A stretch of DNA of 64,000 nucleotides from Hyphomicrobiales bacterium. Its GTDB lineage: Bacteria; Pseudomonadota; Alphaproteobacteria; Rhizobiales; Rhizobiaceae. The stretch is taken from assembly GCA_900473045.1 (NCBI GenBank), contig UCKS01000022.1:1-64000 (forward strand), given 5' to 3'. The position numbers were made by a program, and so were the translations under genes. Below are positions 53,442 to 62,524 of this stretch, one piece after another. The notes under the pieces were generated by a model that was given only the letters and a program-made list of their open reading frames with translations, had not been told where the DNA came from and made no database searches. Numbering within the stretch: position 1 is the stretch's first letter; each line of letters opens with the position of its first letter.

Positions 53442-55709
53442 TTGCCAAAATTTGCAGCCAGCCTGGTGCTCGCGCTTTTCGTCAGTCTTCCATTGCAAGC
53501 AGGTGCTGCCGACATGATTGCCGACGGCGCTTTTGAGAAGGGGCAGGACGGCTTTTGGGCAGCGGGCGGTGTGGCTCTATCGCGCGAACGCGGCAAGCTC
53601 TGTGTCGATGTCGAGGCGGGCGGTACCCCTTGGGACCGGTTGCTCGGTCTTAATGACCTGCAGTTCGATCCGGGCACATCCTATCAACTGACAATGCTGC
53701 TTGAGGCCGAGGGTGTGCACACATTCCCGGTCACGATTCAGCGCAATGCCGAACCGTGGACGCCGCAGGCAGCCCTCACTGCGAAGACCAAGGACGGAAC
53801 GGTCGAATTTTCGGCCGTCTTCACGGCAACCGAGAATGATCCGGCCCAGATCATCTTCCAGTTGGGCGGGTCTGAAAAGCCGTGGCGCGTTTGTCTGGAT
53901 GACGTGGCGATACGCGAAACAAAGCCCGACAAGATCGCGGCAGCTGCGCAAAAAACGATGTATGGGCTACCGGCACTGGTCAATCAGGCCGGATATTTCC
54001 TCGACGGACCGAAACGGGCGACGGTCGTGTCGGAGGCAAAGGCCCCGCTGCCGTTCAAGCTCGAAGATGGGGCCGGTATTGCAGTCGGCGAGGGAATGAC
54101 AGCGCCTGCCGGGTTTGACCCGACTGTCCGGGCGAACACCCAGATCGCGGATTTCTCGGCTTTTGCGACGGCCGGTGAGGGCTACAGGCTGGTCATCGGC
54201 GAGAAGAAAAGCTTGCCGTTTTCCGTCGGCCACGACGTCTATGGCAAACTGCGCGTTGATGCGCTGTCGTGGTTTTACCCACAACGCAGCGGCATCGAGA
54301 TCAAGGGCGACATTGCTGGAGAAGCCTATGCAAGGCCGCCCGGACATGTGCAGGAAAGCCCCAACCAGGGCGATACCAAGGTGACCTGCCTGACCGGCAA
54401 GGTCGCCTCCAAACTTTATGGCAAGGATTGGACCTGCGACTATACGCTGGATGTTTCCGGCGGCTGGTACGATGCGGGCGATCAGGGCAAGTATGTGGTC
54501 AATGGCGGTATCGCCGTGTCGCAACTGCTCAGCACGTTTGAACGCGGGTTGGTGTATGGTGATGGCGCATCGCCTGTCTTGAGCGATAGCCTGTCGCGCA
54601 TCCCTGAAAACGGCAACGGCGTTCCCGATATCCTTGACGAAGCGCGCTGGGAGCTCGAATTCCTGATGAAGATGATGGTGCCGGACGGTCAGCCGTTGGC
54701 CGGCATGGTGCATCACAAGGTTCACGATATCAAATGGACCGAAGTGCCGATGCTGCCGCATCTCGATCCGCAATTGCGCGCGTTGCACCGTCCATCGACG
54801 GCGGCAACGCTCAACCTTTCTGCCGTGGCTGCCCAAGGTGCCCGGCTGTTTGCACCCTATGACAGGGAGTTTGCGCAGCGCCTGCTTGCCGCCGGTCAGA
54901 AGGCATGGTTGGCCGCCGCCGCCAATCCCGTGCTGTTCGCACCGGGTTCGGATGGTCTGCAGGGCGGCGGCGATTATGGTGATGACGACATTTCCGATGA
55001 AACCTATTGGGCCGCGGCCGAGCTTTTCATCACCACGGGGGAAGCCCGTTATCTCACCGCGCTGAAATCCTCGCGCCATTGGGCAGGGGCCGTCTTTCCC
55101 GCCACCGGTGCCTTCGATTGGCGCAGCGTTGCCGGGCTTGGCCGTCTGGATCTCGCGCTCTATGGCGACAACCTCCCGGCAGACGACAAGGCGATGGTCA
55201 TGGGCTCGGTCGTGGCCGCCGCCAGAAACTTCATCGGCCTGCAGGCGAAGGAGCCGTTCGGGCAGATCTACAGACCGGCCAACAACCGCTACGATTGGGG
55301 ATCGAACCAGCTCATTTTGCAGAACATGATCGTGGTTTCCGCCGGCTATGACCTCACAGGCGAAGTCCCGTTTCTCAATGGCGTGCGGGAAAGTATCGAT
55401 TACATTCTTGGGCGCAACGCCATGAACACATCCTATGTCACCGGATATGGCAGCGTCTTTGCCAAGAACCAGCATAGCCGCTGGTATGCCCATCAAGTCG
55501 ACAGCACATCGCCCAATCCACCGTTCGGTACGCTGGCCGGTGGGCCGAATTCGACGCTGGTCGACGATGTCGCTCGCGCGCGGCTCAAGGGGTGCGCGCC
55601 GCAGACCTGCTATATCGACGACATTATGGCCTGGGGCACCAATGAAATGACGATCAACTGGAATGCGCCGCTGGTCTATATCGCGTCTTTCCTGGCGGAT
55701 GCGCGATGA
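53442..55709 (+). CDS. Secreted glycoside hydrolase family 9 (endoglucanase-type)
   Basis: This is a GH9 beta-glucanase of about 755 residues. A TTG start at 53442 gives a signal peptide (PKFAASLVLALFVSLPLQAGAA); the longer frame from ATG 53298 would place it 48 residues inside. Next come a carbohydrate-binding-like beta domain (about 25-165) and the Ig-like cellulase N domain (LPALVNQAGYFLDGPKRATV). The GH9 catalytic domain has SGGWYDAGDQGKYVVNGG with the two active aspartates, TGYGSVFAKNQHSRWYAHQ, and the acid Glu in WGTNEMTINWNAPLVY. It probably acts outside the cytoplasm on beta-1,4-glucan, either plant or self-made cellulose. Its stop overlaps the next start. Confidence 0.85.
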   Translation: MPKFAASLVLALFVSLPLQAGAADMIADGAFEKGQDGFWAAGGVALSRERGKLCVDVEAGGTPWDRLLGLNDLQFDPGTSYQLTMLLEAEGVHTFPVTIQRNAEPWTPQAALTAKTKDGTVEFSAVFTATENDPAQIIFQLGGSEKPWRVCLDDVAIRETKPDKIAAAAQKTMYGLPALVNQAGYFLDGPKRATVVSEAKAPLPFKLEDGAGIAVGEGMTAPAGFDPTVRANTQIADFSAFATAGEGYRLVIGEKKSLPFSVGHDVYGKLRVDALSWFYPQRSGIEIKGDIAGEAYARPPGHVQESPNQGDTKVTCLTGKVASKLYGKDWTCDYTLDVSGGWYDAGDQGKYVVNGGIAVSQLLSTFERGLVYGDGASPVLSDSLSRIPENGNGVPDILDEARWELEFLMKMMVPDGQPLAGMVHHKVHDIKWTEVPMLPHLDPQLRALHRPSTAATLNLSAVAAQGARLFAPYDREFAQRLLAAGQKAWLAAAANPVLFAPGSDGLQGGGDYGDDDISDETYWAAAELFITTGEARYLTALKSSRHWAGAVFPATGAFDWRSVAGLGRLDLALYGDNLPADDKAMVMGSVVAAARNFIGLQAKEPFGQIYRPANNRYDWGSNQLILQNMIVVSAGYDLTGEVPFLNGVRESIDYILGRNAMNTSYVTGYGSVFAKNQHSRWYAHQVDSTSPNPPFGTLAGGPNSTLVDDVARARLKGCAPQTCYIDDIMAWGTNEMTINWNAPLVYIASFLADAR

Positions 55710-56851
55710 ACGGACAGACGGGCGTTGCTTTCATCGGCGCGGGGTTTGTTGCCGACTATTACATGACGACATTGGCCAACCACCCGCAATTGTGGCTGGC
55801 GGGGGTCTGGGATGTCGATCCCGATCGCTTAAAGCAGTTTTGCAACTACTGGAACGTTCGCGCGTATGCCTCTGAAGCAGAATCGCTTTCCGATCCTGCC
55901 GTCACCATCATCGTCAACCTGACGACGCCGGATAGCCACTATGCCATCAACCGGGCGGCGCTATCGGCCGGCAAGCACGTCTATTGCGAGAAGCCTCTGG
56001 CCATGACGGTAGACGAGGCGCGGGAGTTGGTATCGCTTGCTGAGGAGCGAGGTCTTGTCCTTGCCGGTGCGCCGGCCAATGCGCTCAGCGATGCCTGTAG
56101 CCACTGCGCCGAAATCCTGCGCTCCGGCGTCATCGGCACGCCGCGCCTGGCCTATGCCGAGATGGAAGATGGACCGGTCTTTCGCGATAAATGGCAGGAA
56201 TGGCGCAGCCGCTCGGGCGCCAAATGGCCGGCTGTGCACGAGTTCGAAATCGGCTGTACGCTGGAGCACGCCGGCTATGCGGCCAGCTGGCTGGTGTCGC
56301 TGTTCGGGCCGGTATCGAATGTCGCGGCCTTTTCCGCGCTGACCTTTCCCGATAAAGGACCGGGAACCGAAAAGCTGGATCTCGGACCGGATTTTTCCGT
56401 CGGCTGCCTGACGTTCAAGTCGGGGCTGGTCGCGCGTCTGACCAGCGGTCTGGCCGCGCCCCGGGACCGGTCGTTGACCATCGTCGGCGACAAGGGCACG
56501 ATCGTCGTGCGCGATCTGTGGGACAATCGTTCTCCGGTCCATGTCGAACTGGCCGGCAGCAAGCGGCCGCTGTTGCATCGGCTGATCGAACGGTTCGAGT
56601 GGCAGTTTCAGCGGAAGTTCCCGTTTCGCCTCACTGCCGGCAAGGCGGTCGCCTATCCGCAGGCCGCACAGAAGAGCACTTTGCCGGCCTATCCATCGCA
56701 AATCGATTTTGTGCGCGGGATTGCAGCGCAGGCGGATGCCATCAGGACCGATACCCGGCCGTTGTTTTCCGGCGAGACAGCTTTGCATCTGACGGACATC
56801 GTGCTGGCGCTCAACGCCGGCAAGCGCGACCACACACCAACGGCGCTATGA
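55706..56851 (+). CDS. Gfo/Idh/MocA-family oxidoreductase (coupled to GH9)
   Basis: This 381-residue NAD(P)-dependent oxidoreductase starts within the GH9 stop (ATGA overlap), so the two are translationally coupled. The Rossmann part begins TGVAFIGAGFVADYYMTTLA, and the catalytic segment HVYCEKPLAMTVDEARELVS carries the EKP lysine. C-terminal features include AVHEFEIGCTLEHAGYAASW with the family's histidine/aspartate position. Members oxidise cyclitols, sugars or glycosides. A role on a product of the glucanase is inferred from coupling only. It overlaps the convergent second oxidoreductase by 6 bases. Confidence 0.87.
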   Translation: MNGQTGVAFIGAGFVADYYMTTLANHPQLWLAGVWDVDPDRLKQFCNYWNVRAYASEAESLSDPAVTIIVNLTTPDSHYAINRAALSAGKHVYCEKPLAMTVDEARELVSLAEERGLVLAGAPANALSDACSHCAEILRSGVIGTPRLAYAEMEDGPVFRDKWQEWRSRSGAKWPAVHEFEIGCTLEHAGYAASWLVSLFGPVSNVAAFSALTFPDKGPGTEKLDLGPDFSVGCLTFKSGLVARLTSGLAAPRDRSLTIVGDKGTIVVRDLWDNRSPVHVELAGSKRPLLHRLIERFEWQFQRKFPFRLTAGKAVAYPQAAQKSTLPAYPSQIDFVRGIAAQADAIRTDTRPLFSGETALHLTDIVLALNAGKRDHTPTAL

Positions 56852-57919
56852 CGGCGGTAGTGACCGGATGGTCTCGATGATACCGAGCGCCTCGGCGCTG
56901 GCGCTGAGTGGCATCTGAGATTGCTGATTTTGACCTTCGAGAATGGCCCGGCTTGCCGCCGCGATCTCGAACTGCAAGCCATTGCCGGAAAAACCATGCC
57001 GGTAGACCGTGAGGCCGGGCAGGGGCAGCCGGCCGGCAATCTTTCCGGTGGCGCACGCCAGGCGGCCGGTGCCGGACGGTACGGCAAGATGATGGACCAC
57101 CCGGTTTCTCGTCAGGATGATCCGGCTTGCCTTCAGAAACGGCGCATCGATCACCAGGCTGCCGGTTTCGCCGTCGATAATGAAGCGATTGTTCCCGGTG
57201 CGATCAAAGCCGACGGACAGCCTTGCCTGGAAACGATCATAGCCGAGCGTGACATCCGCCGACATATCGACACCCGTCGGTGCGGCCGACCAGCGCCCTG
57301 CGACCGTCTGCGGCGAGCCGAACAAAGCCAATGTCAGTGCGATCGGGTAGACCCCCAGATCGAGCAGCGCACCACCGCCAAACGCTGGCGAAAAAAAGCG
57401 GCTGTTGCCATCGAATGTCTTGGCATAGGCGAGCTCTGCCCGGACGCCGGTGATGGCGCCGATCGTCTTGTCGCCCAGTAGCTGCCGCACCTGGTTGATG
57501 GCGGGCAGGAAGACGGTCCAGAGCCCCTCCATCGCAAAGCTCTGTTTTTCCGCGGCCAAGCCGGCGAGTGCCTTTGCCTGGGACGCGGTTGTGACAAGCG
57601 GCTTTTCGATCAGCACAGGTTTTCCTGCACTGAGCAGTGTCTGGGCCTGATCGAAATGGGCGGTGTTGGGGCTGGCGAGATAGACGGCATCGATCAACGG
57701 GTCGGCGGCCAGGGCATCTATATCCGGGATGATGCGCAGCCCGCCGAAGCGTCTTGAGAAAACGGTGGCGGTTTCAAGCGTGCGTGAGCAAACGGCAACG
57801 AGGGCTGCGTTGTCCGTCAACTGGATGTCTTCGGCAAAGGTCGTTGCGATGGAGCCCGTGCCGAGCACAGCCCATTTGAGGGGTGTCGCGTCAGGCCGGT
57901 CTTTGGCTGTCATGTTCAT
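56846..57919 (-). CDS. Second Gfo/Idh/MocA-family oxidoreductase
   Basis: This 357-residue dehydrogenase has the Rossmann opening LKWAVLGTGSIATTFAEDIQ and the catalytic motif KPVLIEKPLVTTASQAKALA. It belongs to the dihydrodiol / D-xylose dehydrogenase-like branch of the family, seen in FMEGLWT-like FAMEGLWTVFLPAINQVRQL and FGGGALLDLGVYPIALTLAL. Substrate is unknown. It converges on the GH9-coupled oxidoreductase with a 6-base overlap of coding ends. Confidence 0.86.
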   Translation of the reverse strand: MNMTAKDRPDATPLKWAVLGTGSIATTFAEDIQLTDNAALVAVCSRTLETATVFSRRFGGLRIIPDIDALAADPLIDAVYLASPNTAHFDQAQTLLSAGKPVLIEKPLVTTASQAKALAGLAAEKQSFAMEGLWTVFLPAINQVRQLLGDKTIGAITGVRAELAYAKTFDGNSRFFSPAFGGGALLDLGVYPIALTLALFGSPQTVAGRWSAAPTGVDMSADVTLGYDRFQARLSVGFDRTGNNRFIIDGETGSLVIDAPFLKASRIILTRNRVVHHLAVPSGTGRLACATGKIAGRLPLPGLTVYRHGFSGNGLQFEIAAASRAILEGQNQQSQMPLSASAEALGIIETIRSLPPS

Positions 57920-58050
57920 GGCGCCGATACTGCAACGCCAAGTCTCAAAGGCGCGTAAACGTCAAAGGCAGCTGCCAATCCGGGGGGGCTTCTCCGAATC
58001 TGGCGCCGGGCCAGAAACAGGCCGGGGCCGACAAGCGGCCCCGATCCGTA

Positions 58051-58404
58051 TCAGGCGGTACGGCGCTGCGGGATCTTTTCGACCGCGCTGGTTTCGTCGC
58101 CGTAGATTTCCTTCAGTGTTTTCAGAACTTTCAGTACTGCATCAGAAGAACTTGAATAATAGATCGTCTGGGCATCTCTACGCGTCGTTACGAGATTTTG
58201 GGCACGCAGCTTCGAGAGATGTTGCGACAGGGCAGACTGGCTGAGGCCGACCTGGTTTGCCAAAGCGCCGACAGCCATCTCTTCGTTCACCAGTGAACTG
58301 AGAATCAGCAGACGCTTTGGGTTGGCCATGGCCGACAGAAACTCCGCAGCTATTTCAGCCTTGCCGTGTTTCTGAGGAGAGATCGTTTGCATTCCATACT
58401 CCAT
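58051..58404 (-). CDS. nolR: NolR-type ArsR-family regulator
   Basis: This 117-residue winged-helix protein matches rhizobial NolR closely: AEIAAEFLSAMANPKRLLIL, GALANQVGLSQSALSQHLSK, LRAQNLVTTRRDAQTIYYSS. It lacks metal-binding cysteines, as NolR does. NolR is a global repressor of nodulation core genes and also affects quorum sensing and plasmid transfer. It represses its own gene, and a perfect NolR box lies 45-60 bases upstream here. The C-terminal tail is variable. The start could also be the ATG four codons later. The assignment rests on remembered family sequence, not a search. Confidence 0.8.
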   Translation of the reverse strand: MEYGMQTISPQKHGKAEIAAEFLSAMANPKRLLILSSLVNEEMAVGALANQVGLSQSALSQHLSKLRAQNLVTTRRDAQTIYYSSSSDAVLKVLKTLKEIYGDETSAVEKIPQRRTA

Positions 58405-58448
58405 GCGAAGTTCACATCACGCTTGGTTATGAATGTGAATGACAGATA

Positions 58449-58464
58449 ATTAGCCGTGATGAAT
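58449..58464. promoter_or_regulatory. NolR box upstream of nolR
   Basis: ATTAG, then CCGTGATGA, then AT fits the published NolR consensus (A/T)TTAG-N9-A(T/A) exactly and lies in the nolR promoter region, where autoregulation is known in rhizobia. The gap also serves the end of the HugZ-like gene. Confidence 0.65.
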
Positions 58465-58512
58465 AAAAGGACAACTGGCTACTGCAAGAAATCGGGGTAA
58501 AAGGGCCCGTAT

Positions 58513-59256
58513 TTAACGGTAAAGTTTTACCAGTGTCGCCCGTAATTCCCCTTTCGATTGCAGTGGGGCATCATATTCCAGCCGCTTGAGTTGATCTCCG
58601 GACGCAAGATCGACCCCGCCGGCATCAAGACCACAGATTCTCCAGCCCGTTCCCTTGGCCTTGCAATAGCGCTCTGCATACCTGCTTGCCGCATCGGCAT
58701 GATCGGAATTCATGTGATCGATGGCGCCGGGTTCCATCTCGGCAAGACCCTCGATTGCCGGAGAACGGATCATCAGATCCTCGCCCGTAAGGACATAGGC
58801 CCGGCCGAAGCCGCCATTCATGCTGGCCTTTATTGGTGTGAGCCGGAAGAATGCGAAATCGGGAAAATCGACATAGAGCTGCGCCTTTGGGTGGCGACGG
58901 ATGAAACGTTCGCGGATACGCGCATGGGCGGTGCTGTCGCGTTCGACTTTTTCCGCTTCGCATTGAACTGTCAGGCGGGCATGGGCCAATGGATCGCCCT
59001 TGCCGATTTCGCCCGTCAACAGTGAGCAGCGCCGGTCTGCAGACAGGGCGTGCGTGTGGGCCGACAGGGCGGAAACCAGAATGACCGGTGTACCATCGGT
59101 ATCGATGCCGAGGAGCACGCGGCTGACAAAGGGGAAGCCGTCGCTGTCCGGCTCGATCACCGCAATGGCGGCACTGCGCGCGGAGCGCAGGATGATGCGG
59201 GCAAGCTTGCGCGCCTCATCGTCGGTTTCGCGCAGAACGGAGGGTTTGTCGGCCAT
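58513..59256 (-). CDS. HugZ-like protein: PNPOx-type split barrel with DUF2470 domain
   Basis: This 247-residue protein has an N-terminal pyridoxamine-phosphate-oxidase-type barrel (about 12-150; RKLARIILRSARSAAIAVIE, DGFPFVSRVLLGIDTDGTPV) and a C-terminal DUF2470 domain (from about 170: EPGAIDHMNSDHADAASRYA). This combination is that of HugZ/HutZ heme-utilisation proteins, which degrade or handle heme; the histidine in HMNSDHADA lies where the heme-binding C-terminus of HugZ is. No heme transport genes are adjacent. A different flavin or F420-type role is possible. Confidence 0.8.
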   Translation of the reverse strand: MADKPSVLRETDDEARKLARIILRSARSAAIAVIEPDSDGFPFVSRVLLGIDTDGTPVILVSALSAHTHALSADRRCSLLTGEIGKGDPLAHARLTVQCEAEKVERDSTAHARIRERFIRRHPKAQLYVDFPDFAFFRLTPIKASMNGGFGRAYVLTGEDLMIRSPAIEGLAEMEPGAIDHMNSDHADAASRYAERYCKAKGTGWRICGLDAGGVDLASGDQLKRLEYDAPLQSKGELRATLVKLYR

Positions 59257-59283
59257 CGGATCGCCTCTTTCTTGAATGCCAAA

Positions 59284-59308
59284 CGCCCGGACTCTGATCG
59301 CCCGGGCG
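59284..59308 (-). terminator. Terminator of the cho operon
   Basis: On the minus strand CGCCCGG pairs with CCGGGCG around an 11-base loop, followed by TTTGG, 31 bases after the choV stop. It separates choXWV from the HugZ-like gene. Confidence 0.6.
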
Positions 59309-59338
59309 CCCTTTATAACGACATCTTGACCGCAATCG

Positions 59339-60388
59339 TCAGCTTTTATTGCGATGCCTTGTCAGGCCTTCCACGACGTTCTGCGCATTGATCGTGCCGA
59401 TGATGGCGCCGTTATCGACGACACCGATGCTGCCGGGCTGGCGCGCCATCGCATCGAGGATATCGATCAGCGGGGTTGTCGGCTTGGCCGTTGCCGAGAC
59501 GCCGGTAGCCGGGGCCGTGCGGCTGACGCCCTGGCTCATCACGTCCATCGCCGTCAGCATGGTGATGGGGTTCATGTGCTGGACGAAGTCGGCGACATAC
59601 TGGTTGGCCGGATTCTTGACGATGTCCTGCGGCGTGCCGCACTGGATGATGCGGCCGCCTTCCATGATGGCGATGCGGTTGCCGATGCGGAAGGCTTCGT
59701 CGAGATCGTGGCTGACGAACAGGATGGTCTTCTTGAGCCGCCGCTGGAATTCCAGCAGTTCGTCCTGAAGGCGGGTGCGGATCAGCGGATCGAGCGCCGA
59801 GAAGGGTTCGTCCATCAACAGGATCGGCGCACCGGTGGCAAAGGCGCGGGCAAGGCCGACGCGCTGCTGCATGCCGCCGGAAAGCTCCTTGACCTGGCGT
59901 CCCGCCCATTTCGTCAGGTTGACCAGTTCCAGCTGTTCGGCGACGCGGTCCTTGCGTTCCTTGTCCGGCACACCCGCCAGTTCGAGCCCGAAGCCGACAT
60001 TGTCTTCCACCGTGCGCCAGGGGAGAAGGGCGAACTGCTGGAACACCATGGAGACATCGTGCATGCGGAAATCGCGCAGCGATTTGGCGGATGTCTTGTA
60101 CGGATTGATCCCTCCGTGACGGGTCTTGACCTGAACCTCGCCGCGCACCACCGGCGCCAGGCCATTGACGGCGCGCAGAAGCGTGGATTTGCCCGAGCCC
60201 GACAATCCCATCAGCACGAGGATTTCACCCTCGGTGATGGTCAGCGACGCATCGGCAACGCCGAGCACCAGTCCGGTCGCAGCGCCGATCTCGTCGCGGG
60301 TCTTGCCCTGATCTATCATGGCGATGGCGGTTTCCGGCCGGTTGCCGAAGATGATGTCGACATTCTTGAAAACGATGGCATCGGTCAT
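59339..60388 (-). CDS. choV: Choline ABC transporter ATP-binding subunit ChoV
   Basis: This 349-residue ATPase energises choline uptake. It has the Walker A motif LMGLSGSGKSTLLRA, the Q-loop MVFQQFALLPWRTVED, signature KELSGGMQQRVGLARA and Walker B ILLMDEPFSALDPLIRTRL. The C-terminal about 80 residues (from PLIDILDAMARQPGSIGVVD) form a single CBS-like regulatory domain as in glycine betaine transporters. The ATG overlaps the choW stop (ATGA). ChoXWV in S. meliloti is a high-affinity choline system; choline is then oxidised to glycine betaine. Confidence 0.92.
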   Translation of the reverse strand: MTDAIVFKNVDIIFGNRPETAIAMIDQGKTRDEIGAATGLVLGVADASLTITEGEILVLMGLSGSGKSTLLRAVNGLAPVVRGEVQVKTRHGGINPYKTSAKSLRDFRMHDVSMVFQQFALLPWRTVEDNVGFGLELAGVPDKERKDRVAEQLELVNLTKWAGRQVKELSGGMQQRVGLARAFATGAPILLMDEPFSALDPLIRTRLQDELLEFQRRLKKTILFVSHDLDEAFRIGNRIAIMEGGRIIQCGTPQDIVKNPANQYVADFVQHMNPITMLTAMDVMSQGVSRTAPATGVSATAKPTTPLIDILDAMARQPGSIGVVDNGAIIGTINAQNVVEGLTRHRNKS

Positions 60389-61236
60389 GCGCCTTCTCCT
60401 TCATCGGACGAACGGAACAGGCGGTCGAGAATGATCGCGAGAATGACGATACAGAGGCCGGATTCAAAGCCCATGGCAATGTTGACGGTGTTCAGTGCCC
60501 GCACGACCGGAACGCCGAGACCGGCAGCACCGACCAGCGCCGAGATCACCACCATCGACAGTGACAGCATGATGGTCTGGGTGAGGCCGGCCATGATCTG
60601 CGGCATCGCAAAGGGCAGCTCGATCTTGCGCAGCACCTGCGCTGGCGTCGCACCGAAGGAGACGGCAGCCTCAACCAGTGAAGGCGGGGTTGAGATAATG
60701 CCAAGCCGGGTCAGCCGGATCGGGGCCGGAATGGCGAAGATCACGGTGGCGATCAGGCCCGGCACCATGCCGAGGCCGAACAGCACGAGGGCCGGAATCA
60801 GGTAGACGAAGGTCGGGATGGTCTGCATCAGGTCGAGGATCGGCCGCATGACGGCATAGACCCAGGCGCGCCGGGCAGCGGCGATGCCGAGAGGAATGCC
60901 GACGGCCATGGAGACGAAGCTTGCGGCCAGTACCAGCGCCAGTGTCTCCGTCGTTGCCTTCCAGTAGCCGAGATTGATGATCAAGAGCAGGCCGAACAGC
61001 GTGAACAGGGTGACGCCGACCGAACGGCGGAACCAGTAGGACAGCGCGGTGACGATGGCCACGACGATCAGCGGATGCGGCGTCTGCAGAACCCACAGGA
61101 TCGCATTCACAACGCCCGCCAGGATCGCCGAGACCTGATCGAAAAAGCCGGTGAAGTTGGTGGTCAGCCAGGTGAAGAAACTCTTCGCCCAGCCGCCGAT
61201 GGGGATGCGTCGATCAGGGTTGGTTAGCCATTCCAC
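60385..61236 (-). CDS. choW: Choline ABC transporter permease ChoW
   Basis: This 283-residue permease has about six membrane helices and the conserved EAA loop region (VEAAVSFGATPAQVLRKIEL, FAMPQIMAGLTQTIMLSLSM). It begins with a GTG start (MEWLTNPDRRIPIGGWAK), an amphipathic N-terminal stretch typical of ProW/ChoW proteins. It is coupled to choV by an ATGA overlap. A terminator lies between it and choX, so it is probably expressed at a lower level than the binding protein. Confidence 0.92.
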   Translation of the reverse strand: MEWLTNPDRRIPIGGWAKSFFTWLTTNFTGFFDQVSAILAGVVNAILWVLQTPHPLIVVAIVTALSYWFRRSVGVTLFTLFGLLLIINLGYWKATTETLALVLAASFVSMAVGIPLGIAAARRAWVYAVMRPILDLMQTIPTFVYLIPALVLFGLGMVPGLIATVIFAIPAPIRLTRLGIISTPPSLVEAAVSFGATPAQVLRKIELPFAMPQIMAGLTQTIMLSLSMVVISALVGAAGLGVPVVRALNTVNIAMGFESGLCIVILAIILDRLFRSSDEGEGA

Positions 61237-61295
61237 GGGAAAATCGCCTGGTTCTTGGAGCCAATGATAGGAGCGGAAGCGCGTCAGATGCGCTT

Positions 61296-61323
61296 AAAAA
61301 AGGCGGGGACTAAGCCCCGCCTT
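61296..61323 (-). terminator. Intra-operon terminator between choX and choW
   Basis: On the minus strand AAGGCGGGG pairs with CCCCGCCTT around a 6-base loop and is followed by a run of six T. It is a complete intrinsic terminator located 10 bases after the choX stop and about 60 bases before the choW start. Partial read-through would give more ChoX than ChoWV. Confidence 0.8.
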
Positions 61324-61333
61324 CAGCTGCCGG

Positions 61334-62281
61334 TCAAAAACCGAGAGCGGTCTTTACGGCAGGCAATCCTTCAGCGCCGTCCTTGGTGGTGACGCCGGCA
61401 AGCCAGGGATCGATCGCCGTCGGATTGGCCTTCAGCCACTCGTTGGCAGCGACTTCCGGATCCTTGCCGTCGTTGAGGATCTTGCCCATGATCTCGTTTT
61501 CCATCGGAAGTGAGAATTTGAGATTGGTGATCATCTTGCCGACATTCGGGCATTCGGTGGTGTAGCCGGCGCGAACATTGGTGAAGATGGTGGCGCCGCC
61601 GAGGTTTGGTCCGAAAATGTCGTCGCCACCGGTGAGGTAGGTCAGCTTGAAGTTGGCGTTCATCGGATGGGGTTCCCAGCCGAGGAAGATAACGGGAGTG
61701 CCATCCTTTTCGGCGCGGGCGACCTGCGCCAGCATGCCCTGTTCGGAGGATTCGACGACTTCGAAGCCCTTCAGGCCGAACGTGTCCTTGTCGGTCATGT
61801 CGATGATCAGGCGATTGCCATCATTGCCCGGCTCGATGCCGTAGATCTTGCCATCGAGATCGGCCTTGTGGGCGGCGATGTCCTTGAAGTCCTTGATGCC
61901 GAGTTCCGCACCCTTGGCATTGGTCGCCAGCGTGTACTTGGCGCCTTCGAGGTTCGGGCCGAACGATTCGACCGACTTGTCGTTCAGGAAGGGGCGTACG
62001 TCGGCTTCCTGCGTCGGCATCCAGTTGCCGAGGAAGACGTCAATGTCCTTGTTCTTCAACGATTGGTAGGTGACCGGAACGGACAGAACCTTGATGTCCG
62101 TCTGATAGCCGAGGCCCTTGAGGATCGAGGAGACCGTCGCAGTGGTGGCGGTGATGTCCGTCCAGCCGACATCGGCGAAACGAACGGTGCCACAGCTTTC
62201 AGGCTCGGCAGCATGGGCGGATGTCAGTGCGCTCAGCGATACGGCTGCGGTCAGCATGAATTTCAATGTCAGTCTGGTCAT
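61334..62281 (-). CDS. choX: Choline-binding periplasmic protein ChoX
   Basis: This 315-residue binding protein has a signal peptide (MTRLTLKFMLTAAVSLSALTSAHA) and the mature start EPESCGTVRFADVGWTDITA. Tryptophans that form the aromatic cage for quaternary ammonium in ChoX are in ADVGWTDI, LGNWMPTQEA and LGWEPHPMN. The two-domain type II fold matches glycine betaine/choline binders. The ATG has AGGGGAA at proper spacing. It heads the operon and is divergent from thymidine kinase, with 243 bases between starts that must hold both promoters. Confidence 0.92.
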   Translation of the reverse strand: MTRLTLKFMLTAAVSLSALTSAHAAEPESCGTVRFADVGWTDITATTATVSSILKGLGYQTDIKVLSVPVTYQSLKNKDIDVFLGNWMPTQEADVRPFLNDKSVESFGPNLEGAKYTLATNAKGAELGIKDFKDIAAHKADLDGKIYGIEPGNDGNRLIIDMTDKDTFGLKGFEVVESSEQGMLAQVARAEKDGTPVIFLGWEPHPMNANFKLTYLTGGDDIFGPNLGGATIFTNVRAGYTTECPNVGKMITNLKFSLPMENEIMGKILNDGKDPEVAANEWLKANPTAIDPWLAGVTTKDGAEGLPAVKTALGF

Positions 62282-62524
62282 CGTGATTATTCCCCTGCCT
62301 TTTGATTTTAGCCAATCACCAAATGTCCGCCAATTCAAGCGCCCTGGTGTTGTCCTGAGTGTATTGGGACATTCGCCGGACACGCCCGCCTAAAACGACG
62401 CGGGATGTCGCATTGCTCATGTTGTGGCGCTTGCCGACGATTTTCTGTGACTTTCGTGTTCGCGCTCTGGCCTTCCTCGCCCGGTCTGTTCATGAACAAT
62501 CAACAGCATACAGAAGAGGACGCC

